DNA of 64,000 nucleotides from Brevundimonas sp. NIBR10 (GCF_027912515.1 NZ_CP115464.1:62001-126000); one strand, 5' to 3'. Counted from the stretch's first letter, positions 55,972-63,823 are shown. Numbers and translations: made by a program. The notes: generated from the letters alone by a model not told the origin.

Positions 55972-58029
55972 ATGATTGAACCCAATGTCCTGGCCTTCCA
56001 GAACGCCGACGTCCTCGAGGCGATCGACAGCAAGACGGACGGCCTGTGGGGCCCACGCGCACTGGCGAACCAGATCGGTCGCGACGAGAGCAACCTCGGC
56101 AAGACGCTCAAACGCCTCTCCGCTGAAGGTCTTCTGCTGCCCTCGCCGCTGTCCGGCCTGACCCAGGCCGGCCGCGATCAGTTAGCCGCCTACAAGCGCG
56201 CCAAGCACGGCGGGGAGGCCCGCCGCCCGCGCGGCCGCTGGCCCCTCGACAGGTTCCGCCGCAATCCGGACAACCGGCCGATCGACCCCGCCCACGTCGA
56301 GGCGATCGCCGACACCGCCTCCGACGACGGCGTCGGCGACATCCTGCTGCCCGTCGTCGCCGGTGAGGCCGACGCGCACGGCGTGCGCATGATCCTGGCC
56401 GGGGAGCACCGCTGGGAGGCGGCGAAGCTGCTGGCCCGACAGGACCGCCTGCCCAAGGCCCTGCAGGGCGGCCTGCCCTTCATCGAGCGCGAGGTCGCCG
56501 CCGGCGAGGTCGCCATCATCGCCTGTATCGAGAACACGGCGCGCAAGGATCAGTCGCCCTGGGAAGACGCCAAACAGCTCCGCGTCGCCGCCGATGCCCT
56601 GAACCTGTCCGCGCCCGAGCTGGGCCGCCGCATCGGTCGGACCCGCGAGGGCGGCCGGGGCGGCCTGCGCGACATCCAGTCCAAGCTCAAGGTCGCACGC
56701 GAAGCGACGCCCGAGGCCATCGCGGCCTACGAGGCCGACCCGTCGGCCCCGGGCGCCTGGGAGACGCTGCGGGAGTCGGTCTCCAAACCCCGGGGCCCAA
56801 ACTTCGACGATCTGCCGATCACCCGCCTGCACAAGCTGGCCCTGGCCGAGATGTTCGCCAAGGCCGAGCGGACCGTCGGCCTCTCGGTCGGCGTCCTGCC
56901 GGCGGCCTTCGCCGCCGAGGGCGGACGGCTCGCCCAGTACGACCTGGTCAAGCTCCATCGCAACGACAGGGGCGACACCGGCTTCGTGACCGGCACGGGC
57001 GCGGCGGCGCTCAAGCACTGGGACCTGGACACCAGCGACGTCGCCAGTGCCCGCGAGCGGTTGAGCTTCCCGGCGGGGTACGGCGTCACGACCTTCCGCA
57101 CCGAATGGCTCAACACGCCCGCGAAGGCAGAGGCGACACCGCTTGCTGATCCCGTAGTGAAGACGCTCTCCGGCATCGAGGCCGTGACGACGGCCCCCGC
57201 CGAGCTGCCCCGATGGGCCTGTGACGATCCCTGGGAACGCCATCCCGACCGTGCCGTACAGCAGGGGCCCGGCTATCTGAAACTGAAGATCTACGCCGCT
57301 CCCGATCGCACACGCTGGGTCGTCACCCTCGACATCCTGTTCGGCGTTCATGGCGTGGGTGAGAGCGCAGCCATCGGCGATCGCAATCCGGGTCACCCGA
57401 CCCTGTTCGCCGCCCTGCAGGCGGCGCGGCTTCGCGTCCTCGCGCACGATCCCAACGCACCCGACTGGGCCTTGTCCTGGTTGGACCAGCAGATGGGACC
57501 GTTCGTCGTCGCGGGTGTGGATCACTACAACGCCAGCCGGGCGGGGGAGGCCAGACGGGCGATCGGCCTCGAAAAGAGCCAGGCCAACTACGGCGCGTCC
57601 GCCCGGACGTCGGAAGCGCCGACGACGGCGGCAGAGGCAATCGCCAGGCTGCAGGCGGAACGCGCCGAGCACGACGCCTCCACGCTGGCGTCGCCCTCGA
57701 CCGTTTCCCATCCGATCGCCGCCGCCGGCCCGCAGACCCACCCCACCAACGCCGCCCTGCAGCTGCTCGCGATCGAGCGCGCCCGTCAGGTCGAGGTCGA
57801 GAAGCGCCTGCCCGATCACGACGACGAGGAGAACGCCGACGGCCAGTTGGCCAATGCGGCCGCCGCCTACGCCGCCGCCGCTGCTGACGACCCCGATGCC
57901 GCCCTGTTCTGGCCCCGCGAATGGGACCCCGAAGGCTTCAAGCCGAGCGGACGGATCCGCGACCTGGTCAAGGCCGGAGCCCTGATCCTCGCCGAGATCG
58001 AGCGCCGCCAGCGTGCGGGAGAGGCGTGA
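55972..58029 (+). CDS. ParB/KorB-like protein with winged helix and C-terminal phage domain
   Basis: A 685-aa protein. Residues 10-75 are a winged helix ('WGPRALANQIGRDESNLGKT'). Residues 85-200 are a ParB N-terminal-type domain: 'LDRFRRNPDNRPIDPAHVEA', 'LAGEHRWEAAKLL' (the ParB GERR box as GEHR) and 'IENTARKDQSPWEDAKQL'. 'LSAPELGRRIGRTREGG' is the ParB HTH. The middle is novel. The last 75 residues ('GQLANAAAAYAAAAADDPDA' to 'RDLVKAGALILAEIERRQRA') are a domain common in small phage proteins. A palindrome copy lies in its gene. It may bind the dispersed palindromes (inference). Confidence 0.8.
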   Translation: MIEPNVLAFQNADVLEAIDSKTDGLWGPRALANQIGRDESNLGKTLKRLSAEGLLLPSPLSGLTQAGRDQLAAYKRAKHGGEARRPRGRWPLDRFRRNPDNRPIDPAHVEAIADTASDDGVGDILLPVVAGEADAHGVRMILAGEHRWEAAKLLARQDRLPKALQGGLPFIEREVAAGEVAIIACIENTARKDQSPWEDAKQLRVAADALNLSAPELGRRIGRTREGGRGGLRDIQSKLKVAREATPEAIAAYEADPSAPGAWETLRESVSKPRGPNFDDLPITRLHKLALAEMFAKAERTVGLSVGVLPAAFAAEGGRLAQYDLVKLHRNDRGDTGFVTGTGAAALKHWDLDTSDVASARERLSFPAGYGVTTFRTEWLNTPAKAEATPLADPVVKTLSGIEAVTTAPAELPRWACDDPWERHPDRAVQQGPGYLKLKIYAAPDRTRWVVTLDILFGVHGVGESAAIGDRNPGHPTLFAALQAARLRVLAHDPNAPDWALSWLDQQMGPFVVAGVDHYNASRAGEARRAIGLEKSQANYGASARTSEAPTTAAEAIARLQAERAEHDASTLASPSTVSHPIAAAGPQTHPTNAALQLLAIERARQVEVEKRLPDHDDEENADGQLANAAAAYAAAAADDPDAALFWPREWDPEGFKPSGRIRDLVKAGALILAEIERRQRAGEA
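56374..56388. repeat. Dispersed 15-bp palindrome, copy 8 (G centre)
   Basis: GCGCACGGCGTGCGC inside the ParB-like gene, read as AHGVR. Confidence 0.8.
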
Positions 58030-58430
58030 TGCCCAAACGCCCCAACCTCACTGCCGCCGAACTCGACCGGATCGCCGAGATGACCGAGGTGCAGAAGCTG
58101 CCGGCGTGGAAGATCGCACGCAGGATCGGCTGCAGCCTTGGATCCGTTACCTGGGCCCAGCTTCGGATCGGAGCCGACCCCCGGCCGGATCGGCCGCTGC
58201 CGCCCGTGCCGACAGCGCCGGTCGCCTGCGTTCGCAACGGGGCTTTGGTGCGGCGTTTCACCCAGGCCGACGACGACCTGCTGCTGGCGCTCGAGGCCCA
58301 GGGCCTGAACTACGGCCAGATCGGCCGGAGCTTCGACCCGCCCCGTCAGCCAAACTCGATCCAGGGCCGCCTGATGACCCTGTCCCGGCGCGCCGCACGC
58401 GTCGAGGCCCGCGAGATGGAGGCAGCCTGA
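58029..58430 (+). CDS. HTH/SANT-type DNA-binding protein, copy 1
   Basis: A 133-aa protein whose ATG shares a base with the ParB-like stop. The N-terminal HTH ('LPAWKIARRIGCSLGSVTWA') is followed by a Pro linker and a SANT/Myb-like segment ('RRFTQADDDLLLALEAQGLN', 'YGQIGRSFDP'). It is a paralogue of the product of 59280-59696. Probably a DNA-binding regulator. Confidence 0.65.
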   Translation: MPKRPNLTAAELDRIAEMTEVQKLPAWKIARRIGCSLGSVTWAQLRIGADPRPDRPLPPVPTAPVACVRNGALVRRFTQADDDLLLALEAQGLNYGQIGRSFDPPRQPNSIQGRLMTLSRRAARVEAREMEAA

Positions 58431-58849
58431 TGCCCGCTCGCCCCTGGATCGAGGCCACCGCCTTCCTCGCCGCCCACGGCTTCCCCGTCGCGGCCGAACA
58501 CTCACCCCGCCGCCACAACCCCTGGAGATACCGAATGCCCGAACAGGCCCGCTTCGCCATCATCCGACCGACCGCCGCCGCCAAGCCGATCGTGTTCGAC
58601 GACCTCAATGCTCTGGCCCGCTGGATCCAGCGCGAGCGCGGCGAACAGGGCCTCGACCTGGTCGAGACCGAGGACCTCGAGCTCGAGAACGACCTGGGCG
58701 GCCGCCTCGCCGTCCACGTCTACACGACCGACGCCGGCGACAACCGCGACCGCAATCTCGGCACCGCCTGGCTGGACGGCCGGGGCCTCGAGACCCTGCA
58801 GGCCGCCCTGCGCCGCAACCGCCTGGTCATCCAGTCCGAGGCCGCGTGA
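58430..58849 (+). CDS. 139-aa hypothetical protein
   Basis: Starts MPARPWIEATAFLAAHGFPV. The middle 'KPIVFDDLNALARWIQRERG' and the acidic end look alpha/beta; another possible start is MPEQARFAII (58535). It is coupled to its neighbours by single-base overlaps. No family recognised. Confidence 0.55.
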   Translation: MPARPWIEATAFLAAHGFPVAAEHSPRRHNPWRYRMPEQARFAIIRPTAAAKPIVFDDLNALARWIQRERGEQGLDLVETEDLELENDLGGRLAVHVYTTDAGDNRDRNLGTAWLDGRGLETLQAALRRNRLVIQSEAA

Positions 58850-59283
58850 TGATCGACACGACCCATGCCGCCCCTGCCGAGGCCAGGCCCAACCGCCGCG
58901 TCGCCGCCAAGGTGCGGACCCGGCTCGCCGTCCTCGATGAGGCCCGCCGCCAGTTCCGGTCCAAGGGCTACGGCGCGGTGACGATCCGCTCGATCGCGAA
59001 GGCGATCGGAAAGTCTACCGGTTCGATCTTCGCCAACTTCACCGACAAGGCCGATCTCTGGAAGGCGGCGATGGAGTGCGATCCGCCGATCGACACCGGC
59101 GACGGCCCGATCCGCGCCGCCCTGCCCATGCTGTCCGCCCTGCGCGGCCTGATCGCGATCCGACCTGCGAACTGGGACGACGACGAGGATCCAGACCAGG
59201 TCGCCGCCTGGCGCGCCGCCGACACCGCGATCGCCCTGGCCACGCGCACGCCGTGCGCCCCGGTGGAAGGGTCCGCACGATGA
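58849..59283 (+). CDS. TetR-type HTH protein, short
   Basis: 144 aa (a GTG at 58846 would add one Met). Residues 24-72 are a TetR N-terminal HTH: 'RLAVLDEARRQFRSKGYGAV', 'IRSIAKAIGKSTGSIFANFT' and 'DKADLWKAAME'. The usual ligand domain of about 120 aa is replaced by 70 residues, so it may act without an inducer. TetR-like genes are unusual in a phage early operon. Confidence 0.7.
   Translation: MIDTTHAAPAEARPNRRVAAKVRTRLAVLDEARRQFRSKGYGAVTIRSIAKAIGKSTGSIFANFTDKADLWKAAMECDPPIDTGDGPIRAALPMLSALRGLIAIRPANWDDDEDPDQVAAWRAADTAIALATRTPCAPVEGSAR
59244..59258. repeat. Dispersed 15-bp palindrome, copy 9 (C centre)
   Basis: GCGCACGCCGTGCGC inside the TetR-type gene near its 3' end, read as RTPCA, a third reading frame. 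Confidence 0.8.
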
Positions 59284-59696
59284 GCGCGCCCAAACTCTCC
59301 GACGGCCAGACGGCCGAGATCGCCCGCCTGCGGGAGGAACGGGGCTGGTCGCACCGCCGGATCGCGACCCGGTTCGGCGTCTCGACCGGCGCGATCCAGT
59401 ACCACTGCCTCAAGCTCGGGGCCGTCTCTCCGCGCACCCGCGCCAACCGCAGCCGGGGACCGATGACCATGGTCGGCCGCGACGGTCGCCTGCAGCGCCG
59501 GTTCACCGAGGCCGAGGATGATCTGCTGCTGAAGCTCAGCCTCGCCAACATGCCGCTGCGCGACATCGCGATCGAGATGAAACGACCCCGGACATCCGTC
59601 CGCCTGCGCCTCTTCACCCTGGCCATGCGCGAGGACGGTCAGGCCGGAATCGCCCACCCGACCGAGGCCGCAACCGGCCTGCAGGTCGCCGCATGA
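59280..59696 (+). CDS. HTH/SANT-type DNA-binding protein, copy 2
   Basis: A 138-aa protein. The N-terminal HTH ('LREERGWSHRRIATRFGVST', 'GAIQYHCLKLG') and C-terminal SANT-like part ('RRFTEAEDDLLLKLSLANMP', 'LRDIAIEMKRPRTSVR') parallel the product of 58029-58430. Likely a duplicated regulator. Confidence 0.65.
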   Translation: MSAPKLSDGQTAEIARLREERGWSHRRIATRFGVSTGAIQYHCLKLGAVSPRTRANRSRGPMTMVGRDGRLQRRFTEAEDDLLLKLSLANMPLRDIAIEMKRPRTSVRLRLFTLAMREDGQAGIAHPTEAATGLQVAA

Positions 59697-59755
59697 TCCT
59701 GCTCGCCCTTCACCTGCTGATCCTGATCTTCGTCCGAAAGGAACGCCTGCTTTGA
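59693..59755 (+). CDS. 20-aa hydrophobic peptide
   Basis: An ATG overlapping the previous stop, then MILLALHLLILIFVRKERLL: one hydrophobic helix with a basic end. Its stop overlaps the TTG start of the next gene. It could be a true micro-protein or only a translational coupling device. Confidence 0.3.
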   Translation: MILLALHLLILIFVRKERLL

Positions 59756-59913
59756 CCGACGCCGCCAACCCCTTCCCCGTCATCCCCGATCGCCACCCCC
59801 GGCTGCCCGCCTGGGCCCGCGCCTTCCGCCGCGCCGGATGGCCGCTGCGCCAGATCTCCGCCCTGTTCGAGATCGACCGCGGTGCCCTGATCGAGGCGGG
59901 AGTCGAGCCATGA
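59752..59913 (+). CDS. 53-aa HTH-like protein
   Basis: Starts at TTG 59752 with AAAGGA 9 bp upstream. 'LPAWARAFRRAGWPLRQISA' and 'LFEIDRGALIEAG' have an HTH-like helix pattern typical of tiny phage regulators. Overlaps the next start (ATGA). Confidence 0.45.
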   Translation: MTDAANPFPVIPDRHPRLPAWARAFRRAGWPLRQISALFEIDRGALIEAGVEP

Positions 59914-60098
59914 GCGCCGCCCCAGCCGACCACCCCGCCTGGTCCCGCGAACAGCTCCGCCGCGCCGGCGACGCCTTCCGCCAGAACCCCGCCGACCGTG
60001 CCGCTGTCCTGGAAACTTTCGGCATCTCCCCAGAACACGCCGCCGCCTTCGAGCAGCAGGCCGTGGCGGAAAGCCGTCGCCCGGAGATGGAGCCATGA
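59910..60098 (+). CDS. 62-aa hypothetical protein
   Basis: Starts MSAAPADHPAWSREQLRRAG; helical ('PADRAAVLETFGISPEHAAA') and acidic at the end. Overlapped by ATGA on both sides. No family. Confidence 0.5.
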   Translation: MSAAPADHPAWSREQLRRAGDAFRQNPADRAAVLETFGISPEHAAAFEQQAVAESRRPEMEP

Positions 60099-60298
60099 GC
60101 TTGCTCATCGACGAGATCTGCGCCGACATCGATCGGCGCCTGCAGGGCGCGAAGATCACCTTCGCCCTGGTCCTCTGGGTCCCCGGCCAGGCCGACAATC
60201 CGAAATCGGTCGCCCTGAGCGCGCCGCCGGCCAGCCAGGCCGAGGCCGCGAAGGCGCTTCGCACCGTCGCCGACGCGGCGGAAGGAGCAAGGTCATGA
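60095..60298 (+). CDS. 67-aa hypothetical protein
   Basis: Starts MSLLIDEICADIDRRLQGAK; a helix, a strand ('ITFALVLWVPGQ') and a final helix. Part of the overlapping operon. Function unknown. Confidence 0.5.
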   Translation: MSLLIDEICADIDRRLQGAKITFALVLWVPGQADNPKSVALSAPPASQAEAAKALRTVADAAEGARS

Positions 60299-60639
60299 GA
60301 CGCCCCGCCCAACCGCCCTACGACTACGTCACGCGGACCTATGGCGTGAACCCCATCATCGGTGCCCGGGTTCGCCTGGAAAACACCGACCGCGAAGGCG
60401 TCATCGCCCGACGCCGGTCCTACGATAACCACATCTGGGTCACCTTTGACGGGACGAAACACGCTTCGCCGTGCCACCCGACGTCGCTGATCTATGACCT
60501 CGGCGCGGGCACCGCCACAACCACCACTCAGCCGGAGCCGCCCGCGATCGGGACGCCGCTTTCCGAGCTTTCGGGCCGACCGGGTCACCCGGGCTATGAC
60601 CGCTTTTGTGACATTGCCTCGACGTGGGGTTTCGACTGA
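60295..60639 (+). CDS. 114-aa hypothetical protein with small beta-barrel look
   Basis: 'IGARVRLENTDREGVIARRR' and 'NHIWVTFDGTKHASPCHPTS' resemble a KOW/SH3-like beta-barrel, as in small nucleic-acid-binding proteins. The C-terminal 45 residues are Pro/Thr-rich. Function unknown. Confidence 0.5.
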   Translation: MRRPAQPPYDYVTRTYGVNPIIGARVRLENTDREGVIARRRSYDNHIWVTFDGTKHASPCHPTSLIYDLGAGTATTTTQPEPPAIGTPLSELSGRPGHPGYDRFCDIASTWGFD

Positions 60640-60911
60640 TGGCGGATCCGATCGAGCCCAAGTACCGCGCGACGCTGAACGACCTCGCCCACGAGCTGGA
60701 CGATCGTTTCAACCCGCCGCCGCTTCCCGGCCTTCCCCGCCGTGGCGAGCGAAAGGTCGGGTTCTTCCTCGCCGTGTTCGACTTCAACACGAACGGCGAA
60801 GGCGGCCGCTTCAACTACATCTCGAACGCCGACCGTCTCGACGTCCGGGTCCTTCTCCGCGAGATGCAGGCCCGGTTCGAGGGTCAGGCCCAGACCGAAG
60901 GACACGCCTGA
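60639..60911 (+). CDS. 90-aa hypothetical protein
   Basis: Starts MADPIEPKYRATLNDLAHEL. 'KVGFFLAVFDFNTNGEGGRF' and 'NYISNADRLDVRVLLREMQA' form a recognisable small phage protein pattern. Function unknown. Overlaps both neighbours. Confidence 0.6.
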   Translation: MADPIEPKYRATLNDLAHELDDRFNPPPLPGLPRRGERKVGFFLAVFDFNTNGEGGRFNYISNADRLDVRVLLREMQARFEGQAQTEGHA

Positions 60912-62080
60912 TGGCTGACCAGACCCACATCGAGTGGACCGACGCCACCTGGAACATCATCACCGGCTGCAGCGTCGTCTCGCCCGGATGCACGAACTGC
61001 TACGCCATGCGCCTCGCCGGCACCCGGCTCCGGCATCACCCCAGCCGCCAGGGCCTGACGATCGACACCAAGGCGGGGCCGGTCTGGAACGGCCAGGTGC
61101 GGTTCAATGAGCAGTGGCTCGACCAGCCCGCACGCTGGACCAAGCCGCGCCGGATCTTCGTCTGCGCCCATGGCGACCTGTTCCATCCGGACGTGCCCTT
61201 CGGATGGGTCATGCGGATCCTGATGGTCATCGCGATGACGCCGCACCACACCTACCAGGTGCTGACCAAGCGGCCCGATCGCGCGCGTGAATTCTTTCGG
61301 CGCTGGGCCAACGTCGACGAAGAGAACGACTGGGGCTTCAGGAATGCGCGCGGGCCCGAGGAAGTCCGGGCAGCGCACCCCAGCGGCCGGGGCCAGCTGT
61401 TCGCCGACATGCTCGAGGCCATGGGCCAACCGCCCCCCGGGTGCGCCTATCCCGCCTTCGACTGGGCCAACGGGATGTCGCGCTGGGAGGATGTCTTTCC
61501 GAACCTCTGGCTCGGGGTCAGCGTTGAAGACCAGTGCCGGGCGGACGAGCGGATCCCGATCCTTCTCGACACCCCAGCCGCCGTCCGCTGGATTTCGGCG
61601 GAGCCGCTGCTCGGACCGATCGATCTCGAGGCCGCGTGGCATGGCGAGAACGCTCTGGACAGCGAATGCTGGGGCGACTGCGCCTGGTGCGAAAAGGGTC
61701 ACCGCCCCCTCCACAACTGCCAGCGTGGAAAGCAATCCGAGGCGGATTCCGTACGCGGACGCTCGGGCCTCGACTGGGTCGTCGTCGGCGGCGAGAGCGG
61801 GCCGGGCGCACGCCCCATGCATCCCGACTGGGTGCGCCAGATCCGGGACCAGTGCGCGGCGGCCGATGTCCAGTTTCTCTTCAAACAGTGGGGGGCCTGG
61901 TCGCCAGTCGAGACCTGGCGTCCTGGGCGCGCGACGCAGCGGGCGATCATGCTCGACGGAAGCCCCGTCGCGGACGACGCCGTACCACAAGACGTCGGCG
62001 GGCAACGCTTTGTCCTGGACGGAAAGAGAGCCGCCGGCCGTAAGCTGGACGGCAGGCTGCACGACGGATTTCCGGAATGA
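60911..62080 (+). CDS. DUF5131 (Gp37/Gp68) phage protein
   Basis: A 389-aa protein. 'IEWTDATWNIITGCSVVSPG' followed by CTNCYAM gives the three-Cys motif of Gp37/Gp68 proteins, similar to radical SAM iron-sulfur motifs. 'RIFVCAHGDLFHPDVPFGWV', 'YQVLTKRPDRAREFF' and 'LGVSVEDQCRADERIPILLD' are family blocks. A middle Cys cluster ('CWGDCAWCEKGH') may bind metal. Molecular function not established. TcmP, a partner often found beside it, is not present. Confidence 0.82.
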   Translation: MADQTHIEWTDATWNIITGCSVVSPGCTNCYAMRLAGTRLRHHPSRQGLTIDTKAGPVWNGQVRFNEQWLDQPARWTKPRRIFVCAHGDLFHPDVPFGWVMRILMVIAMTPHHTYQVLTKRPDRAREFFRRWANVDEENDWGFRNARGPEEVRAAHPSGRGQLFADMLEAMGQPPPGCAYPAFDWANGMSRWEDVFPNLWLGVSVEDQCRADERIPILLDTPAAVRWISAEPLLGPIDLEAAWHGENALDSECWGDCAWCEKGHRPLHNCQRGKQSEADSVRGRSGLDWVVVGGESGPGARPMHPDWVRQIRDQCAAADVQFLFKQWGAWSPVETWRPGRATQRAIMLDGSPVADDAVPQDVGGQRFVLDGKRAAGRKLDGRLHDGFPE

Positions 62081-62349
62081 CAAGCTCTCTTGTCGATGCC
62101 GCTTTCGAGACCATCCGTACCGGAGCGCCTGGCCTAAGCGAGGCAACATGCCGAGTCCTCGCGGGGATCATCGCGCGAAAGTTTGCCGCCATGAAAGGCG
62201 CATCCCGCGAGGATCTCGCCCGCATCATCGACCCCGAGGCCTGGGCCTATCACGACGCCTGCCCGGGCTCCGGCGGCGAACCCTGGACGGCCCCGTCGCT
62301 GGCCAAGGTCGATCGGATTCTCGCGCTGCAGGGCGGAGCGGGCGCTTGA
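62077..62349 (+). CDS. 90-aa hypothetical protein before the excisionase
   Basis: Starts MTSSLVDAAFETIRTGAPGL. Helical, with 'CRVLAGIIARKFAAMKGASR' and 'DLARIIDPEAWAYHDACPGS'. Coupled by 4-bp overlaps to both sides. No family recognised. Confidence 0.5.
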   Translation: MTSSLVDAAFETIRTGAPGLSEATCRVLAGIIARKFAAMKGASREDLARIIDPEAWAYHDACPGSGGEPWTAPSLAKVDRILALQGGAGA

Positions 62350-62708
62350 CCATCCATACGCCCATCACGGCCGCGCCGATCGGTGCCGCGACCGAGGCGC
62401 GGATCCTCGCCGCCTTCAAGGACACCTGCCTGCTGTCGGCCGAGGCGACAGCCCGACTTCTCGGCATCGATGTAAGATCCCTGCGCGCCCTCAATGACGA
62501 CGGCCTCATCCGCGCGGTTCGCCGGGGGCGGCGCGAGACCCGCGCCTATACCGAGGGTGACATCCGCGCCTACCTGACCCAGAGTGCCGCCCCATGTCCG
62601 TCTACAAACCCGCCAAGAGCCCCTACTTCCAATATGACTTCCAGATCCGGGGTCGCCGATTTCATGGCTCGACGGGCGTTGAAACGCGCCGCGCGGCCGA
62701 AGAAGTAG
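62346..62708 (+). CDS. Excisionase-like HTH protein overlapping the integrase
   Basis: 120 aa from TTG 62346 (overlap with the previous stop). Residues 28-80 ('CLLSAEATARLLGIDVRSLR', 'ALNDDGLIRAVRRG', 'YTEGDIRAYL') are a MerR-like HTH_17 excisionase domain. The gene runs 115 bp into the integrase gene in another frame, adding a basic tail ('MARRALKRAARPKK'). It probably directs excision and may control int translation. Confidence 0.7.
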   Translation: MTIHTPITAAPIGAATEARILAAFKDTCLLSAEATARLLGIDVRSLRALNDDGLIRAVRRGRRETRAYTEGDIRAYLTQSAAPCPSTNPPRAPTSNMTSRSGVADFMARRALKRAARPKK

Positions 62709-63757
62709 AGCGCCGCAAGCGCCGCGAGGCCGCCCTCGATGAAGGCGGCGACGCCGGCGCGATGACCCTGACCGCTGCCGCCGCCCGATGGTGGGATGAG
62801 CGCGGCGCCCTGCTCAAGGGCGGCGATCGCCTCGAGGCCCGTATCGAGCGTGCCGTCGCCCTGGTCGGTCCGGCCCGTCCCATTCGTGAGATCACGACCC
62901 AGGTCGTCTCGCGCGCGATCGAGAAGCGTCGAGGCCAGACCCGCACCCACGCCAAGGGCGACAAGCCTCGCGAATACCTCCCGACCGGCTCGACGGTGAA
63001 CCGCGACATGATCGACACCCTACGGCCGATCCTGAACCGGGCGAGGAAAGCCTGGGGGGCGACCCTGCCGCAGATCGACTGGGCCGAGGTCCGCATGGAC
63101 GAGCCCAAGCCCAAGCCGAAGGAGTTCGCCGGCGACGAGCTGGACCTGGTCCTCGCCAAGGTCCGGCCGCACTGGCACGACGTGATCCGCTTCGCCGCGA
63201 CCTACGGCTGCCGGGTCAGCGAGCTCTGGTTCGCCTTGGACGACATCGACGTCAATGATCCCGGTGCCGCCCGCATCAAGCTGCGCGATCGCAAGGGCGG
63301 CGACGACCACATGATCCCCCTGCTGCCGGCGGACGCCGCGATGATCGCCGCCCGCCTCGGCCGGGCCCGGGCCGCCGAGCTCGAGACGGTGTGGTTTCGC
63401 GAGAAGCGCATGCCGGGCCCGGGCGGCCAGGTCATCCTCAAACCCCTCAGCCAGGCAGGGCTCGAGATCGCCGTGCGCCGCGCCATGACCGCCTCGGGCC
63501 TGCGCGCCGCCAAGGGCATGCGCGGGATCCACGCCACCCGTCACCACGCGGCCATGCAGATCCTGCGCGCGACCGGAAACCTACGCGTCGCCCAGCGCCT
63601 CCTGGGCCACGCCGACATCAAGTCGACCATGGTCTACGCCCACGCGATCGAGGACGACGTCCGCGCCGGCCTTGCTGCACTTTCCCGGAATAGTCCCGAA
63701 CTGCCGACCGGCGACACCGAAAATCCCGCGCAGGATCAGTCCGCTAAGAAGGCCTGA
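62594..63757 (+). CDS. Tyrosine integrase of the prophage
   Basis: A 387-aa protein. An N-terminal arm-binding part ('AKSPYFQYDFQIRGRRFHGS') and core-binding domain come first. The catalytic domain has Arg in 'YGCRVSELWFAL', the 'GIHATRHHAAMQIL' His-x-x-Arg box, and 'LLGHADIKSTMVYAHA' with the nucleophile Tyr. It recombines attP with the tRNA-Met att site and sits 8 bp before attR. Its 3' end contains one copy of the 19-bp att-arm repeat. Confidence 0.95.
   Translation: MSVYKPAKSPYFQYDFQIRGRRFHGSTGVETRRAAEEVERRKRREAALDEGGDAGAMTLTAAAARWWDERGALLKGGDRLEARIERAVALVGPARPIREITTQVVSRAIEKRRGQTRTHAKGDKPREYLPTGSTVNRDMIDTLRPILNRARKAWGATLPQIDWAEVRMDEPKPKPKEFAGDELDLVLAKVRPHWHDVIRFAATYGCRVSELWFALDDIDVNDPGAARIKLRDRKGGDDHMIPLLPADAAMIAARLGRARAAELETVWFREKRMPGPGGQVILKPLSQAGLEIAVRRAMTASGLRAAKGMRGIHATRHHAAMQILRATGNLRVAQRLLGHADIKSTMVYAHAIEDDVRAGLAALSRNSPELPTGDTENPAQDQSAKKA
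63683..63701 (+). repeat. 19-bp att-arm repeat near attR
   Basis: TCCCGGAATAGTCCCGAAC, identical to 14955-14973. In the circular phage the two copies flank the attP core on either side, as integrase or excisionase arm sites do. This copy is inside the integrase coding sequence. Confidence 0.6.
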
Positions 63758-63765
63758 TCGGACCG

Positions 63766-63823
63766 TTCATAACCCACAGGTCGGCGGTTCGAGCCCGCCT
63801 CCAGCCACCACCCAATGTCATGT
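63766..63823 (+). other. attR (58-bp core)
   Basis: Exact copy of 14796-14853: the 3' half of tRNA-Met with CCA and trailer. It marks the right end of the prophage. Confidence 0.95.

Noticed and set aside
56182..62149. Leftward open frames of 545 aa (56182-57819) and 421 aa (60884-62149)
   Set aside because: Opposite the ParB-like and DUF5131 genes, whose domains are clear; no ribosome sites or domains in the antisense frames.
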